DNA of 64,000 bases from Arcuatula senhousia (lineage: Eukaryota; Mollusca; Bivalvia; Mytilida; Mytilidae). Under the pieces are notes generated by a model that was given only the letters and a program-made list of their open reading frames with translations, had not been told where the DNA came from and searched no databases. The stretch covers positions 43,783,717 through 43,847,716 of the forward strand of contig OZ020305.1 of assembly GCA_963971305.1 (NCBI GenBank), read 5' to 3'. Of this stretch, positions 12,276-24,645 are shown piece by piece. The position numbers were made by a program, and so were the translations under genes. Position 1 is the stretch's first letter; every line of letters begins with the position of its first letter.

Positions 12276-12741
12276 GTGAGTGAGTTGGTGTTTTACGCCC
12301 GTGCAACGCTATATAGGTTATTTACAGGCGATGAACATGAAAAGGATGATACAATGAACATGAAATGATGATGATATATGAAATATGGGATGGGATGGGA
12401 AACACAGGGACGGTAAATTTTGAAGAACCACAGGAAAAGGGGAGAAGTGGGTAGGGGCGGAAAATTTAGCCTATGTGGTGCACTACTTGGCGGTCCACAA
12501 AGGGGTCTTTTACGTGCATGAAGCGTGGCATTCTCCACACACGTTGGCCCACTATGGTCGGCGGTCAGGGTTTCCGTATTATAGACCTGACAACCCCCGC
12601 GGACGAGGGCTACCCTATTCAGCCACCTAGGGTACACACTTGGTCGCTCTGTGGGCTGAGCACTGACCCGACGTCAGAATCCCAAGACCCTTAGTCGCCT
12701 CTTACGACAAGCTAGGCTCTGCTGCGGGCCTATTCGCCACC
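12276..12741 (-). mobile_element. SINE-like retroposon with 12-13-bp TSD
   Basis: Flanked by AAAAGAAGCACA, present just before the GTGAGTGAG end (12264-12275) and again at 12743-12754. On the sense (minus) strand it lacks the first ~20 bases of the full unit (the GTCCCGTGCGGGGCC head), a small 5' truncation. The body matches the copies at 55089 and 59837 closely, so it is a young insertion. The ~110-codon open frame on the minus strand is shared by several copies and is treated as incidental. Confidence 0.85.
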
Positions 12742-12786
12742 CAAAAGAAGCACAGGAAAGAGGAAACTGTTAACTTAAATTGTATA

Positions 12787-13645
12787 TGTTAGAGGCAATA
12801 GGTATAATTAGGCATTGAGCTTAAATCCTAGGCAATAAGATAATACCTAGTCATTAGTGTTAATGCCTAAATAGAATTTGGCATTAAGCTTAATGCCTAG
12901 GAGTTAGGTCTAATGCCTGATTTTTTCCATGAAAATTATTCTTATTGCCTAACCAGATAATCTGATATATAATGAAAAGAAAATTTGAAATTAAAGGTTC
13001 AATAATAGTAAGTTTAGCTGAAAAAAGTATTTCTTTGAATACTAGGAGGTAGCCCAATTTCAAACAAAATCAAATATTATCTATTTCTAATATTTTTGTA
13101 TTTTAGCTCACCTGGCCAAAGGCAATGTGAGCTTATGCCATCACTATGTGTTCGTCATCGTCCGTCGTCTGTTAACAATTTCAGAAATCTTCTCCTCTGA
13201 AACCACTGAACCAATGAAACTGAAACTTTGAATATTGGCATGACTTTTTTGCTATGTTTTTTTTTTATCGTCATGTCAATATTCAAAGTTATTCTAATTG
13301 CCTAACCAGATTTATACATTGAATGCAATATTTTTGAGTTTTATTGGTGTGTAAAAGCGTGGACCTTTGCGCACATTTTCAACATGAAGCGATATCGCGC
13401 TTCATTAAAAATGTGCTTAGGTCCACGCTTTTACACACCAATAAAACTCAAAAATATTGCATTCAATGTATAAATCTGGTTAGGCAATAAGAATAATTTT
13501 CATGGAAAAAATCAGTCATTAGACCTAAATCCTAGGCATTAAGCTTAATGCCAAATTATATTTAGGCATTAACACTAATGACTAGGTATTATCTTATTGC
13601 TTAGGATTTAAGCTTAATGCCTAATTATACCTATTGCCTCTAACA
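12787..13645. mobile_element. Large fold-back element with TA target duplication
   Basis: The outer ends are TGTTAGAGGCAATAGG and its inverse, each next to TA (12785-12786 and 13646-13647). Arms of roughly 180 bases pair across the element and continue into an inner palindrome centred near 13392, where GAAGCG-ATATCG-CGCTTC lies between long complementary arms (about 13301-13485). The arms contain repeated self-complementary words, notably GGCATTAAGCTTAATGCC. The left arm is split by foreign DNA (about 12962-13300). No coding capacity. Confidence 0.75.
12962..13300 (+). mobile_element. Insertion splitting the left arm of the palindrome
   Basis: The arm sequence breaks off at 'gcctaaccagat' (ends ~12961) and resumes with the same words at about 13300, so a ~20-base direct repeat flanks the insert. 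Within the insert, 13105-13133 is a hairpin (AGCTCAC...GTGAGCT) followed by 'cgtccgtcgtctg' and ~100 bases matching the start of the tandem element at 14785. It is thus a truncated member of that hairpin-capped family. Confidence 0.55.
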
Positions 13646-14329
13646 TATTCACAATTTGTGAATTTGAATGAACACATCAAGAAATACTTCTTGTACTTGA
13701 TGTCAATTATTAACTTCTTGCACTTTAAAACACTAAATGTCTTTTTATTCGAAAACTTTTCGTGCAAACCTTATCTAAATACCAATATAAAGGAAGAGCA
13801 ACAGAGATCCACCAATTGATTGAAAAGCTTTTGGTCACGAAAGGCCAAACTAATCTAGCAAAGAAGACAATGTTCACAAGTTCAATCAATATTGCATGCA
13901 ACAAAAAGGGAAAGACAAAACCTCTACTTCTAAGGACAAACAAAACATCAGAAAACAGGAAATTTAATTAGCTATAATAATAGATTAAAATTGAGACAAC
14001 TAGGTTGTATTATTAGGTTTTATCTAGAAGACCGATATATAAAATAAAGTTCATGTAGTAGACTAACTTCTACATCATATATGCCAATTCATGTAATTTC
14101 TACTACAGATACGCCCATCCATTTTTTTTTTACAATTTTAATACCAATATTATTTTATAGTTCACTTACATGTGTAACAACATGTTACCGGTATGTACCT
14201 ACACTTACATTTAACTACTACATGGTGTAACAATATATTTGAGAAATTTGAGGATTCCAGGCTTTTTTTTTTACAATATAATTTTCATATAAAAATTACA
14301 GTATTTTAAGTTGGCATTCTGAATCACAA
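13646..14329. other. Unassigned AT-rich spacer
   Basis: Overlapping short frames on both strands around 13634-13971 lack any recognisable domain. No gene is supported. Confidence 0.4.
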
Positions 14330-14665
14330 CACTTACCCCTTTCAGGTTTCAGGTTGAAAGGAACGAGTCCACTGTAGCCTATGCTTATCGGTAGGAATGC
14401 ATAGCACTTAGTACTCATGCAATTGCGTCCGGTTGCTTTACCTCTCTTAGAGCGTCTAAAATGTGCGCCCCAGGTGGCTGAAAGTAGTGCACCACGTAGG
14501 CGAAATTTTATGCCTCTCCACCTCCCCCTATTTAATTACTGATCCTTTGTCTTCACCCACCCATATATTTCTCATCATCTTTTTTCATGTCCATCGCCTT
14601 TCTTACCTGTAGAGTGCTGCAAGCGAGTAAAACATCCAACTCTCTCACCCAGGAAGCTGACTCTT
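14330..14665 (+). repeat. Old SINE-related copy
   Basis: 'gcgccccaggtggctgaa', 'gtgcaccacgtaggcgaaat' and a degenerate 'ctctctcacc' tail follow the sense-strand order of the SINE family. Strongly diverged, with no clear target duplication. Confidence 0.5.
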
Positions 14666-14784
14666 CATTTATCACAGTGGGAAGTAATCGCTCCTTAACC
14701 TTTTTGATCACTACAGGCGTAATGGAACAAGTAGGAATTGAAACGGATAGTTGGGGAAACTCTGAAATGCACTGACTTGCGAAT

Positions 14785-16341
14785 TTAGCTTATGCAATCA
14801 CTATGCGTTCGTCGTCGTCCGACGTCTGCCTTCCGTCGTCGTCGTCCGTTAACAATTTCAAAAATCTTCTCTGAAACCACTAAACCAGTTTAACTTAAAT
14901 TTTGTAGGAATGATATATGATATATTGGCAACAAACCAATCTCATTTTAAAATGATTGGATAAAAACATGACTGCTCTTACTAAAAATCACTTAAAATGG
15001 CTTATAACTCAGCAACCATAAAAGATAGAAAAAATCCGAAGGTTCTTGGGCTCTTCAGAATCAAGAGCTCTACAAAAGTCTCCATTGGGTCGAAGTTGTC
15101 AGATGACCCCTAATGGGGGTTATGGCCCTTTTGAGGTCAAAAACATCCTTTTTTCATGTTTTTGCCCTATAGCATGAAAACTTTTGTAGATAGAGTCTCC
15201 ATAGGTCAAAGTTGTCAGATGACCCCTTATAGGAGTTACAGCCTCTGAAGGCAAAAAATAGGGGTTTTGGCCTATAGAACTAAAACTACTGCAGATAGAG
15301 AAAAGCTGTTGCTTGCTTAAATGGTTACCTCATTAAGCTTTACAAAAGTATCATTTAGGTTGAAGTTGTCAGATGACCCCTTATAGGGGTTATGGCTCTT
15401 TACATGTAAAAAAATAGCTTTTTCCCTTAGATTGAAAACTATTGCAGATAGAGAAAAGCTGTTGCTTGGTTAAATGTTCAGCTCATTAAGCTCTACAAAA
15501 GTCTTCATATGGTCAAAGTTGTAAGATGACCCCTTATAGGGGTAAGAGCCCCTTAAAGGCAAAATAAAAATTTTGCCTTTAGAAAAAAAACTATTGCAGA
15601 TAGAGAAAAGCTGTTGCTTACGTAAATGTCCAGCTCTTTAGCTCTACAAAAGTCTCCAAGGGTCGAAGTTGTCACATGACCCCTTATAGGGGTTATGGCC
15701 CTTAACATGTGAACAAAATAGCTTTTTTCCTTATAGAAATGTGAATAAATAGCTTTTTCCCTTAGATTGAAAACTATTGCAGATAGAGAAAAGCTGTTGC
15801 TTGGTTAAATGTTCAGCTCATTAAGCTCTTCAAAAGTCTTCATAGGGTCAAAGTTATCAGATGACCCGACCCATTCTCTTAAAGGCAAAAAAACATTGCA
15901 GATAGACAAAAGCTGTTGCTTACGTAAATGTGCAGCTTATTTAGCTCTACAAAAGTCTCCATAGGGTCGAAGTTGTCACATGACCCCTTATAGGGGTTAC
16001 AGCCCCTTTAAAGTGAAAAATTGCATTTTTTCATGTTTTTGGCCTCTAGAATGAAAGCTATTGCAGATAGAGAAAAACTGTTGCTTGCTTAAACGTCAGC
16101 CCATTTAGCTTTACAAAAGTCTCCAAGGGTCGAAGTTGTCAGATGACCCTTTATAGGGGTTACAGCCCCTTTAAAGGTGAATAATAGTGTTTTTTGCTTA
16201 TTTAGAATGAAAAAGATTGCAGATAGAGAAAAGCTTTTCTTGCTTAAACATTCAGATCATTTAGCTATACAAAAGTCTTCATTGGATTGACATCAAGACC
16301 AGGTGAGCGATGTCAGGCTCCTGGGAGCCTCTTGTTTATTG
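14785..16341 (+). mobile_element. Hairpin-capped tandem element, ~150-165-bp units
   Basis: After a 'cgtcgtcgtccg' leader the marker 'gcagatagagaaaagctg' (with variants) recurs at about 15291, 15444, 15596, 15779, 15898, 16063 and 16219. Each unit also carries 'gatgacccct' and 'tataggggtta'. The element ends with a hairpin (GGCTCCTGGGAGCC, 16316-16329) followed by TCTTGTTT. The same end, inverted, occurs at 21338 and 51864. The 5' hairpin seen in the relative at 13105 is missing here. Non-coding Helentron-type non-autonomous element. Confidence 0.7.
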
Positions 16342-16768
16342 AAAAGTTCCTTTGATATTAGTTTTGACGTTTTACAAGATCAACATAAAATAAAAGATTT
16401 TGTCATTAAAAACTTCATATTCTTAGGTATTATCACGAATTTACAATCAAAATATTGAAATTATAACCACAGTCACTGTGCTCAACTCAAAAACTGCACC
16501 CAAAAGCTCTCAAACATAGCGCTTAAATTATGTTAATTACCCTCTTAGTGCAGGAACCGATCCAAGAAACGTTACGAAAAGTGTTGGGAAAATGTGACGC
16601 ATTTTGACAATGACGTTCAGTTGGGTAACCAGGAATATACCTGAGAAGCCGTAATGGATGCCATTTTAGAGTCTAAATAGGAGAGAAGGATTTCCACTGT
16701 TTTTAATGTTATTTTAACGATTTCATACTAACTTCAATAAAAATAAGGAAATGGTTGCCTATTTCTAT
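16342..16768. other. Unassigned spacer
   Basis: AT-rich DNA without supported features. Confidence 0.4.
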
Positions 16769-19200
16769 TTATTTATCTTCGTTTCTTTGACGAAAATAAT
16801 GTTTTTCTTTCATCCATTTCAATTTCAATAGGTAAATCTTGGCATTAAATAAAGGTAATAACAAAGCTACCGAACTTGAATGATCAATCTCATAGTCCAG
16901 AGAAAATGACAAAAACGAATCAGTCATACCGGAGAATGGGTGGATCGCAATGGTCCTGACTTGGTACAGGCATTTCAAACGAAATGGTGGGTTAAACCAG
17001 GTTTTATGGCGCCAAACCTCCCTCTTCCATTGCGATCTTAGGATCCGGTAATGACCATAGAACACAACATAGTTGTGAGACACAATAGGGATATTGAGGT
17101 GATCATCTCAGTACAGCAGACCAGTCAAACACTAATTAAAACAATTAACTACCATATCTTTTAACTCAATTTTGAACTTTTCTACTAGTGGCTGATAACG
17201 AAGAAAGAATTTTTTTAGGGATCGTATGAGACGTATTTTCTTAAAGCCCTGCTCCAAAAGTCGGTCACGAAGAAATCGTTGTCTGATAAAAATATCTGTG
17301 AAATGTGTGCAAGCTCTGGCATATCGAATAAGTTGTGAAATATAAACACCGTATGCAGGGGAAGTAGGTATATTGCTCTGTAGATTAGGAAAATTAATAA
17401 TTTGAAAATTAAAATCGTCTCGTTATCGTGAATTTTTGTACTGTGATGACCACCTGGGACAAATTCGAGGTGCAAATCCAAGAAAGACGTGAAGCAATTT
17501 GATTCGGCGGTCTCTTTAATCTCCAATTCTGGAGGATATATTGAAGAATACAACTACCAAATGAAGTGTTATTGACAGAAAGGACATCATCAATATATCT
17601 GAATGTAAGATTAAATGACCTTGCCTCTTTCATCTTCTTGTTCTTTACGAGTCCCTGAAAAATTCAGTCTCGTAAGAGTATAAAAACAAATTGGCGAGGA
17701 GAGGAGCGCAGTTTGTGCCCATTGGAATGCCGATTTGTTGTTGAAAAATCTCTCCTCCGAAGGTGACAAATACAGATGGGTCCAAACCTAACCTGTACAA
17801 AAGTGAACCGGGAGCAAACATCTAGTTTACTTTTCTGGTTTGGTTTGGTTTGCTTGACCAAACAAAATAGCAAACCACAGATTACTCTAAACAAACCGTG
17901 GTTTGCTTTTTCTAGTTTGGTTTGGTTTGAAAAGCAAACCAAACCAAACCAGGCGGCTGGTTTGGTTTGCTCTGACCAAACCAAACTTTGACGCTGGCTT
18001 GGTTTGCTCTGACCAAACCAAACTTTGACGCTGGTTTGGTTTGCTCTGACCAAACCAAACTAGGGTGCTGGTTTGGTTTGCTCAGACCAAACCAAACTAG
18101 GGCGCTGGTTTGGTTTCTCTTACCAAACCAATCTAAAATGATGGTTAATATCTAAATCATATTAATAAATTCTTCAAGTAAAACATATTTGTTTTACGAG
18201 AACAAATATCATAAAATGATGACGGACGTCGTATTACTTCGATTCTTTGAACATCTGCGCATGCTCATGGTTTGCTCTTAGCAAACCAAACCAAACCAGG
18301 CCGCTGGTTTGGTTTGCTCTAAAAATAGAACATTTTCGTGCTGGTTTGGTTTACTCATATAATACCAATCTAATATGATGTTAAATGTTTATATCAGAAT
18401 TTGTAATTCGATTGAGACATTTAGTGAATAATATTTGTTCATGAAATGTAATAATTGTGAAATAGTTCGGACATTCTTTCACATCGATTATATGAATCAT
18501 CTGCGCTTTCTCGCGGTTTGCTCAGTCGCGGTTTGCTCAGAGCAAACCAAACCAAACTAGGGCGCTGGTTTGGTTTGCTTTTCAAAGTTTGCTTCGCTCT
18601 GACCAAACCAAACCAAACCAAACCAAACCAGCCGTCTGGTTTACTTTTCGAGTAAACATTAAAGTAAACTTTGGTTTGCTAAAAGTAAACCAAACAAAGT
18701 GAAAAGTGAACTTAGACCAAACTTCTGGTTTGCTTTTCTAGTTTGGTTTGCATACAGGTTAGGTTTGGACCCATCTGTATGTTGTCAATGAGGAAATCAA
18801 GCATACTGCAAACTTGTTCCAGTGTGTAACAAATTTTATCTTTGAAAGATGTTTTGGAAAAGAATGTAGAATTATAACCCAAAACCAAAAAAAATCCTAG
18901 AGTTTGAAAAGGCTTTTTCGAGAAGTTTTTTTCAAACGACATTTTAGTTTTTCGTGTGGCAAGGTAGTGTATAAAGTTGAAAAATCGAACAAAAAAATAT
19001 CGTACAAAATATTCTCTGAAAAAAATCGAAAGTTTCATGTCTCCACAACGAAATTAATATGAGGTGAAAGCTGAGATTCCGTTCTTTTGAACAAGGCAAC
19101 TCCGAGTAAAATCGGTAAATGAACATTTTTTTGTACCAATTTCAAAGTTGAAATATTTTCAAACATTTTTCTTCATACTTTAGCGAAATAGATTCTAGAA
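16769..19200 (-). pseudogene. Penelope-like retroelement with YIDD reverse transcriptase, broken
   Basis: On the minus strand, from about 19130 down to 17150, pieces of one reverse transcriptase appear in the right order: a FSTLYTTLPHEKLK block (~18960), DFLIDNI (~18790), VTFGGEIFQQQ with GIPMGTNCAPLLANLF (~17765-17690), FRYIDDVLS with the catalytic Asp pair (~17605), YPPELEIK with FLDLHLEF (~17535-17450), a YGVYISQLIRYAR-type block (~17350) and a basic C-terminal region (~17220). At least three frame changes and several stops separate them, so no protein can be made. A 3' region (16769-17150) recurs elsewhere in the window. Assignment to Penelope-like elements is from motif style; the clade is uncertain. 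A 1,005-bp element interrupts it at 17773-18777. Confidence 0.75.
17773..18777. mobile_element. Word-array element with TA duplication, inserted in RT
   Basis: The inverted termini read CAGATGGGTCCAAACCTAAC... on both ends (~25 bp perfect), each flanked by TA (17771-17772 and 18778-18779). Removing the element with one TA restores an uninterrupted reverse-transcriptase reading frame, which fixes the boundaries exactly. The interior is built from the words GGTTTGGTTTGC and GCAAACCAAACC in alternating orientation, many forming perfect hairpins spaced ~37 bp (for example 17950-18120). No transposase. Open frames within it are by-products of the repeats. TA duplication suggests mobilisation by a Tc1/mariner-type enzyme. 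Confidence 0.85.
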
Positions 19201-20161
19201 TATTATTCTTCAGGAGCACGCATTTGTCTCTTGGTTAGTGTTGGTAGTTCTGCCTTTCAAAACGCAAATTCGCAGGCGAATTCTTACATTTATAAAAATT
19301 TGCATTTTATCAAACAACAAAACAACTCTGTGACAACTTCGCTATGCCATGTACATGTATTAATGGCCTGTCAATCATCCTCATGCTGATGTGTAGTTAG
19401 GAACACAGCTGACATTGACATTGTGGTATACTTGTTTATTGTTTTTTTTCCTTTTTGGCGGTGGTGCTCATTGCCCTTATAAAAACAGTTGAAAGACAAA
19501 CCTTCCAAGTGTCATGCAAGTCGCATGAGACTCGCACATTTACAAGTAGTCCCAAAGTTGGCCACAGATACTCCTTTCTTTGATCTTTCAATTTTGTAAC
19601 AAATCATACACAAGCAGCTGATCAAAACTTTACAGTCCTGGATCAACATTCACATCATGATGGACTGATCTATGATTTAGTTTAAGGGGGCATATAAATT
19701 GTTTTTCACCTAGCAAGGCAAGGCCTTTAAACTTTTAAATGTTTTAGGTGGATTTTATGTAAAAAAAACTTTATAAATTTTGTTTTAAAATTAAGTTTTA
19801 AAATGGGGAATAGGAAATAAGCCCATTAGGCCTTTCCTGTAATAAGCGCTGATTTTTACATGGTACATACGGGAAATAAGATAACTAGTTTATATTATTA
19901 ATCTACGGTTCATGTAAGCGTAACAATTTCTTTGATATATTTGTGATTGCGCAGCGATATTAAGGCAGTTTTTCATGAAATTGGCAAAATTGAAACACCT
20001 TTCAAAAGCATGTTTTAATTATTGAATAAAGTTTTAGTTTACCTAAATTTACTTTTTTCACAGAAGTAAATATAATAAAAAAAAGTTCTGATGTTAAAAA
20101 AAGTGCAAAAGGTCACGTGACAAGGCCTAATGAAGTTTACAGTTTTATGACTTTTCATCTC
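19201..20161. other. AT-rich DNA without a supported gene
   Basis: No domain, repeat relation or splice-site-supported exon was found. Confidence 0.4.
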
Positions 20162-20468
20162 AAAATGCCAGCGGGTTCTGCCCAACAAATCCATAAGTAT
20201 AGGGTCTTTCTAGACTCGGAATAAACGAATTCTTTAAGACAACTGCTACTCAAAGATATGAAACTTATCATTACATATTAACTTTTAGAAATATCTGTGT
20301 CAAAATCTGAAATTTTTACTTTTTATCAGGTTCGGCTATTTTTTTTTCCAAACTAGTCTAAGCTTGTTAATAATTCTTTGAATAGAAATTTTCTTATGCC
20401 GAAATTATCGTAGATCACGGTAATATAAACATCTAAGAGATCCCTGTTGCGGAACCCGCTGGCATTTT
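20162..20468. mobile_element. Possible MITE with AAAATGCCAGCGGGTTC inverted ends
   Basis: The left end AAAATGCCAGCGGGTTCTG (20162) and right end GGAACCCGCTGGCATTTT (ending 20468) are inverse copies over about 17 bases. The 307-bp interior is non-coding and AT-rich. No clear target duplication is visible, so the superfamily cannot be named. Confidence 0.5.
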
Positions 20469-21337
20469 TACTTTTTTTACCCCCTCTTAATATTTTCCAT
20501 AATTCGGTCAAACTTTAAAACGCTTAGTTACGTCGGTAAAATATCGGAAACGTTACCGGGCATACATTCCGAGCGTTGAACGACGACATTTTTGTTGTTT
20601 TTATGATGTAGCTAAGTTGTTTAAATCAATAAAGCTGTTTTTCATTTATTTTTTGGAATTTTATCTATTAAACAGCGTTACTTTCTTGTAAAGACAATTT
20701 TTTAAGGGCTTGGACGAAAAATGCACCGAGGACGACTCGTGTGCTCGGAAACCGAAAAAAGGGGAGGGCACTTCTTGCTTGTGTGTTTTCCTGACGAAAG
20801 TAATAAATGAATAATCCAATAATACGGATCTTAGAGGTTGATGTATTAATGTCAAAGGAAAACAGGAATTTAGATTCTTTCTGTTAAAAATATTATCAAA
20901 ATAAAAAAAAAACGATGATGGCATTCCAAATCTAAGACTTCAGTTATGTATTTGTCAAAAAAAAAAAAAAAAACACACAATTTTAATCATCTATCTAAAT
21001 TACTAAAATAACAAAGCGGTTTTTTTTTGTTAGCCGGGTTGCAGCCTAAACAACAAATGCTATGACTAAGCTTCATATATCAAAAATAGGAGATGGATGC
21101 AATTATGTCTGCAGTTTGCTTATTAACCTAATTTATTGATCCGGAAACGGTATAGCCGTCATCGTTCCGGAATTACACTCCGGCGGTAAAACTAAAACGC
21201 GATAGGAAGCGTCCGAGCGGGTATTTGGCGCCGAAGACTAAAAGGTTTATTCGAAAAATTAGGTTACATGTGTACATGTATAAATTATTTGTTACAGAAT
21301 TATTTAATCAATCGATATATCAACCTAAAAATAAATA
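20469..21337. other. Unassigned spacer
   Basis: Contains an A-tract near 20957-20973 and otherwise nothing supportable. Confidence 0.4.
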
Positions 21338-23254
21338 ACAAGAGGCTCTGAGGAGCCTGAATCGCTCACCTGATATATGTGTCTGAAGTCAAGGTTATTA
21401 GGCAAATTCTATTTGACATTGAAAGGGTCATAAGTTTAATAAGGGGGTCATCTGACAATATGGTGGATCTAAAAATGCTGATCACTTTTGTTCTCAATCA
21501 AAATTCAAAAATATGTCACCCTTTTAGAGTTATTAGCAAAAAAATGCAGTTTAACCCAATCCTATATTTTTTAGCCACAGCAGCCATGTTTTATGAACAA
21601 TCAAAAATCCACATATCAGTTCTATACATCTAATGCTAATAAACAACAATACCAAGTTTGGTTCCAATTGGACTTAAAGTGTCAGAGGAGTTAACGTTTT
21701 CAATGTAATGAGGAAATGCTGTTAAAATGCTCAATTTTGACGTTCTAAGGGAAATAACTCCTAAAAGGAAAGGTCCTACAACGTTGACTCTAAAACATTT
21801 TTTGTAGATCTTGATGTGCTTAACAATATGCAATTTAAATTTCTCAAATATCTTGTAGTTTTCAAGATATTGAGATAAACAGGTGCAAAATTTGCAAAAA
21901 ATTCACAAAAAGGGCAATAACACCTACATGGGTTGTTGGATTTTATTCAAAATTTCAGAGCTGGTAGATCTTGAGGTGCTGATCACTTTTGTTCCCATCA
22001 AAATTTTAAAATATGTCACCGTTTTTGAGTTATTTGCAAAAAACTGTCATTTACCCCTATGTTCTATTTTTAGCCACAGCGGCCATGTTTTACGACCAAT
22101 CAAAAATCCCCACATCAGTTCTATACACCTAATGCTAATAAACAACTATATTAAGTTTGGTTCTAATTGGACTTAAAGTGTTAGAGGAGTTAACGTTTTC
22201 AATGTAATGGGAAATTCTGTTAAAATGATCAATTTTGACGTTCTAAGGGCAAAAACTCCTAAAAGGAAAGGTCCTACAACGTTGACCCTATACATGTTTT
22301 TTAGATCTTGATGTGATTAACAATATGCAATCTCAAATATCTTGTACAGTTTATAAGATATTGAGCTAAACAGGTGCAAAATTTGCAAAAAATCCACAAA
22401 AAGGGAAATAACTCCTACATGGTTGTTGGATTTTATTCAAAATTTCAGAGCTGGTAGATCTTGAGGTGCTGATCACTTTTGTTTTCAATCAAAATTTTAA
22501 AATCTGTCATCGTTTTTGAGTTATTTGCAAAATACTTCTAATTACCCCTATGTTCTATTTTTAGCCACAGCGGCCATGTTTTACGACCAATCAAAAATCC
22601 CCACATCAGTTCTATTCACCTCATGCTAATAAACAAATAAATCAAGTTTGGTTCTAGTTGTACTTAAAGTGTCAGAGGATTTAACGTTTTCAAAGTAATG
22701 AGGAAATGCTGTTAAAATGGTCAATTTTTACGTTCTAAGGGCAATAACTCCTACAAGGAAAGGTCCTACAACGTTGACCCTTTACATATTTGGTAAATCT
22801 TGATGTGCTTAACAACATGCATTTTAAATTTCTCAAATATCTAGTATAGTTTTCAAGATATTGAGCTTAACAGGTGCAAAATTTGCAAAAAATCCACAAA
22901 AGGGCGATAACTCCTACATGGAATGTTGGAGTTTCTTCAAAATTCCGGTAGGTAGATCTTGAGGTGCTGATCACTCTTTCCCTTGCCAGAATTTTGATAT
23001 CTGTAGCCGTTCTTGAGTTATATGCAAAAAACTGCATTTTACCCCTATGTTCTATTTTTAGCCATGGCGGCCATGTTTGACGACGAATCAAAAATCCCCC
23101 GTCAATTCTAAGCACCGAATGCTAATGAATAACCATACAAAGTTTGGTTGCAATTGGACTTATGTTGTCAGAGGAGTTAACGTTTTAAAAAGTTTACGGA
23201 CGACGGACGCCAAGTGATGACAATAGCACACTTGACCCTTCGGGTCAGGTGAGC
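21338..23254 (-). mobile_element. Hairpin-capped tandem element with ~495-bp units
   Basis: The left edge AACAAGAGGCTCTGAGGAGCC and the right edge hairpin (TTGACCC-ttC-GGGTCA, with outer pairing AGC...GCT, 23224-23254) mirror the family ends at 16316 and 52640-52686. The marker 'tcagaggagttaacgtttt' or variants occurs at about 21681, 22180, 22671 and 23167 (spacings 499, 491 and 496). Each unit has 'gcggccatgttttacgacc'. Near the right end 'acggacgacggacgcc' is the inverse of the family's CGTCCGTC leader. Non-coding. Confidence 0.75.
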
Positions 23255-24519
23255 TAAAAAGTGTACGCGACACAGCTCACATAACAAGCGGTAATTCAAC
23301 AAAACCAAAATGAAAAACTGCCAGTAACTAAAAACTGCTTTTAGGTCACGCAAATACAATGTTTTATTGTGTGATCTATTTTGTAAAGCAACCAACGATT
23401 GATTTTCCCGCAAATTCGCGGGTTTTTCCTAGTTATTTCTAATATAACTATTCATACCCATTTTATATTCCGGGGTAATCTTCCCCTCAAGAACTCAATA
23501 TTAAAATTTTAAGGCAAACAAAAACTGGGTATACTATATCATATTACTTCTCAATCTGATGACCATTGCTCTATATAAACTATAAAACATAATATTTTGA
23601 CAAACATATTATGCTTAAATGTAGACATGACAACAAAAGTCCACCTGTCCACTCTTTTGATGACTTCAAATTAAGGAACCTGCATTAGTGATGATGGAGT
23701 AAAATATTCTTTCTTTCTGTCATATCTAGAATATAATATTTCCTTCCCATGTATAATTTTCTTCATTGTTCATGTTTATTGCAAGTTACCAAGAAATGCT
23801 TTCAGACTGAGTGTATCATCTTCTATTGCACCAGATACACATGGAGTACATTTTATATTTTCAAGCATCTTCCTTTTCTAGTCCTTTATTCTGAGTTTTA
23901 TATATATACTGTATATACAAATATAGTAATTTGTATTATCTATTCAGCATGTTGATAGGACCTAATAGGTTATATAAAGGCTAGCATACTAGTTCATGCG
24001 CACTGTGAATTTAAAATTTGTTGCTAAAGTGTGTAAATAAAACACCAAATATGTACTTAAACTTAAAACTTTGAGTAGATCAAAGTTTAACACCTCCTTA
24101 ATTCCAAGATAAAACCACAAACAAGTTTGAGACAGGTACAATGTAATGAGATAGATTGTTGTAATCCTGATGCAATTGTATAAATTGTGTATTTATAAAG
24201 TATGTAACAGGGGAATCATCAAAGGGTATGTTGACATTCTTAGATTTTATTATTTTTCCTTTAAAGCAACACACGGACTAGAGTCAAAATAAATAGACAA
24301 GTCTATCCAAAATAACAATTTTGGTTCCTCTGCATCACATCCGGAAGTTCCTTTAAGGATTCTTTCGTCACAGCATTCGGCTGTGATTGGGATCGATTGG
24401 TAGGTAGATCTTACTGTTGCAAACTTAGATGTTAATTAGACTTTGGTAAAAGGTTATTTTCCACATCTGTCAAAGCTTAAAATACAATACAGTTTCATGT
24501 ATTCTGAGCATTTAGTGTT
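23255..24519. other. AT-rich DNA without a supported gene
   Basis: Bases 23257-23320 ('gtgtacgcgacacagc' onwards) recur at 29178, suggesting a small dispersed repeat directly next to the tandem element. No gene seen. Confidence 0.4.
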
Positions 24520-24645
24520 TATTTCATCTGCGTTGTGGAAGGCAGAAGCAGGTCTTGTTTCTGGTCATTCCGTCCATCTATCTGTCTTTTGCGCGTAAAG
24601 GATGCCTGTCGTGTGTAATTTGATTCTCAAAAACTGCTAGCTGGA
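24520..24645 (+). repeat. Fragment of pearl-like leader
   Basis: 'tctgcgttgtggaaggcaga' then 'agcaggtcttg', 'cattccgtcc' and 'gatgcctgtcgtgtgtaat' parallel the first ~120 bases of the element at 265. The tandem units are absent. Confidence 0.6.

Noticed and set aside
17664..18053. 129-codon minus-strand open frame and its plus-strand partner
   Set aside because: Low-complexity translation of the GGTTTGGTTTGC words running into the reverse transcriptase.
17940..18120. CRISPR-like regular repeats with spacers
   Set aside because: The units are palindromic words inside an inverted-end transposon in animal DNA. Spacers are not unique and no cas genes exist.
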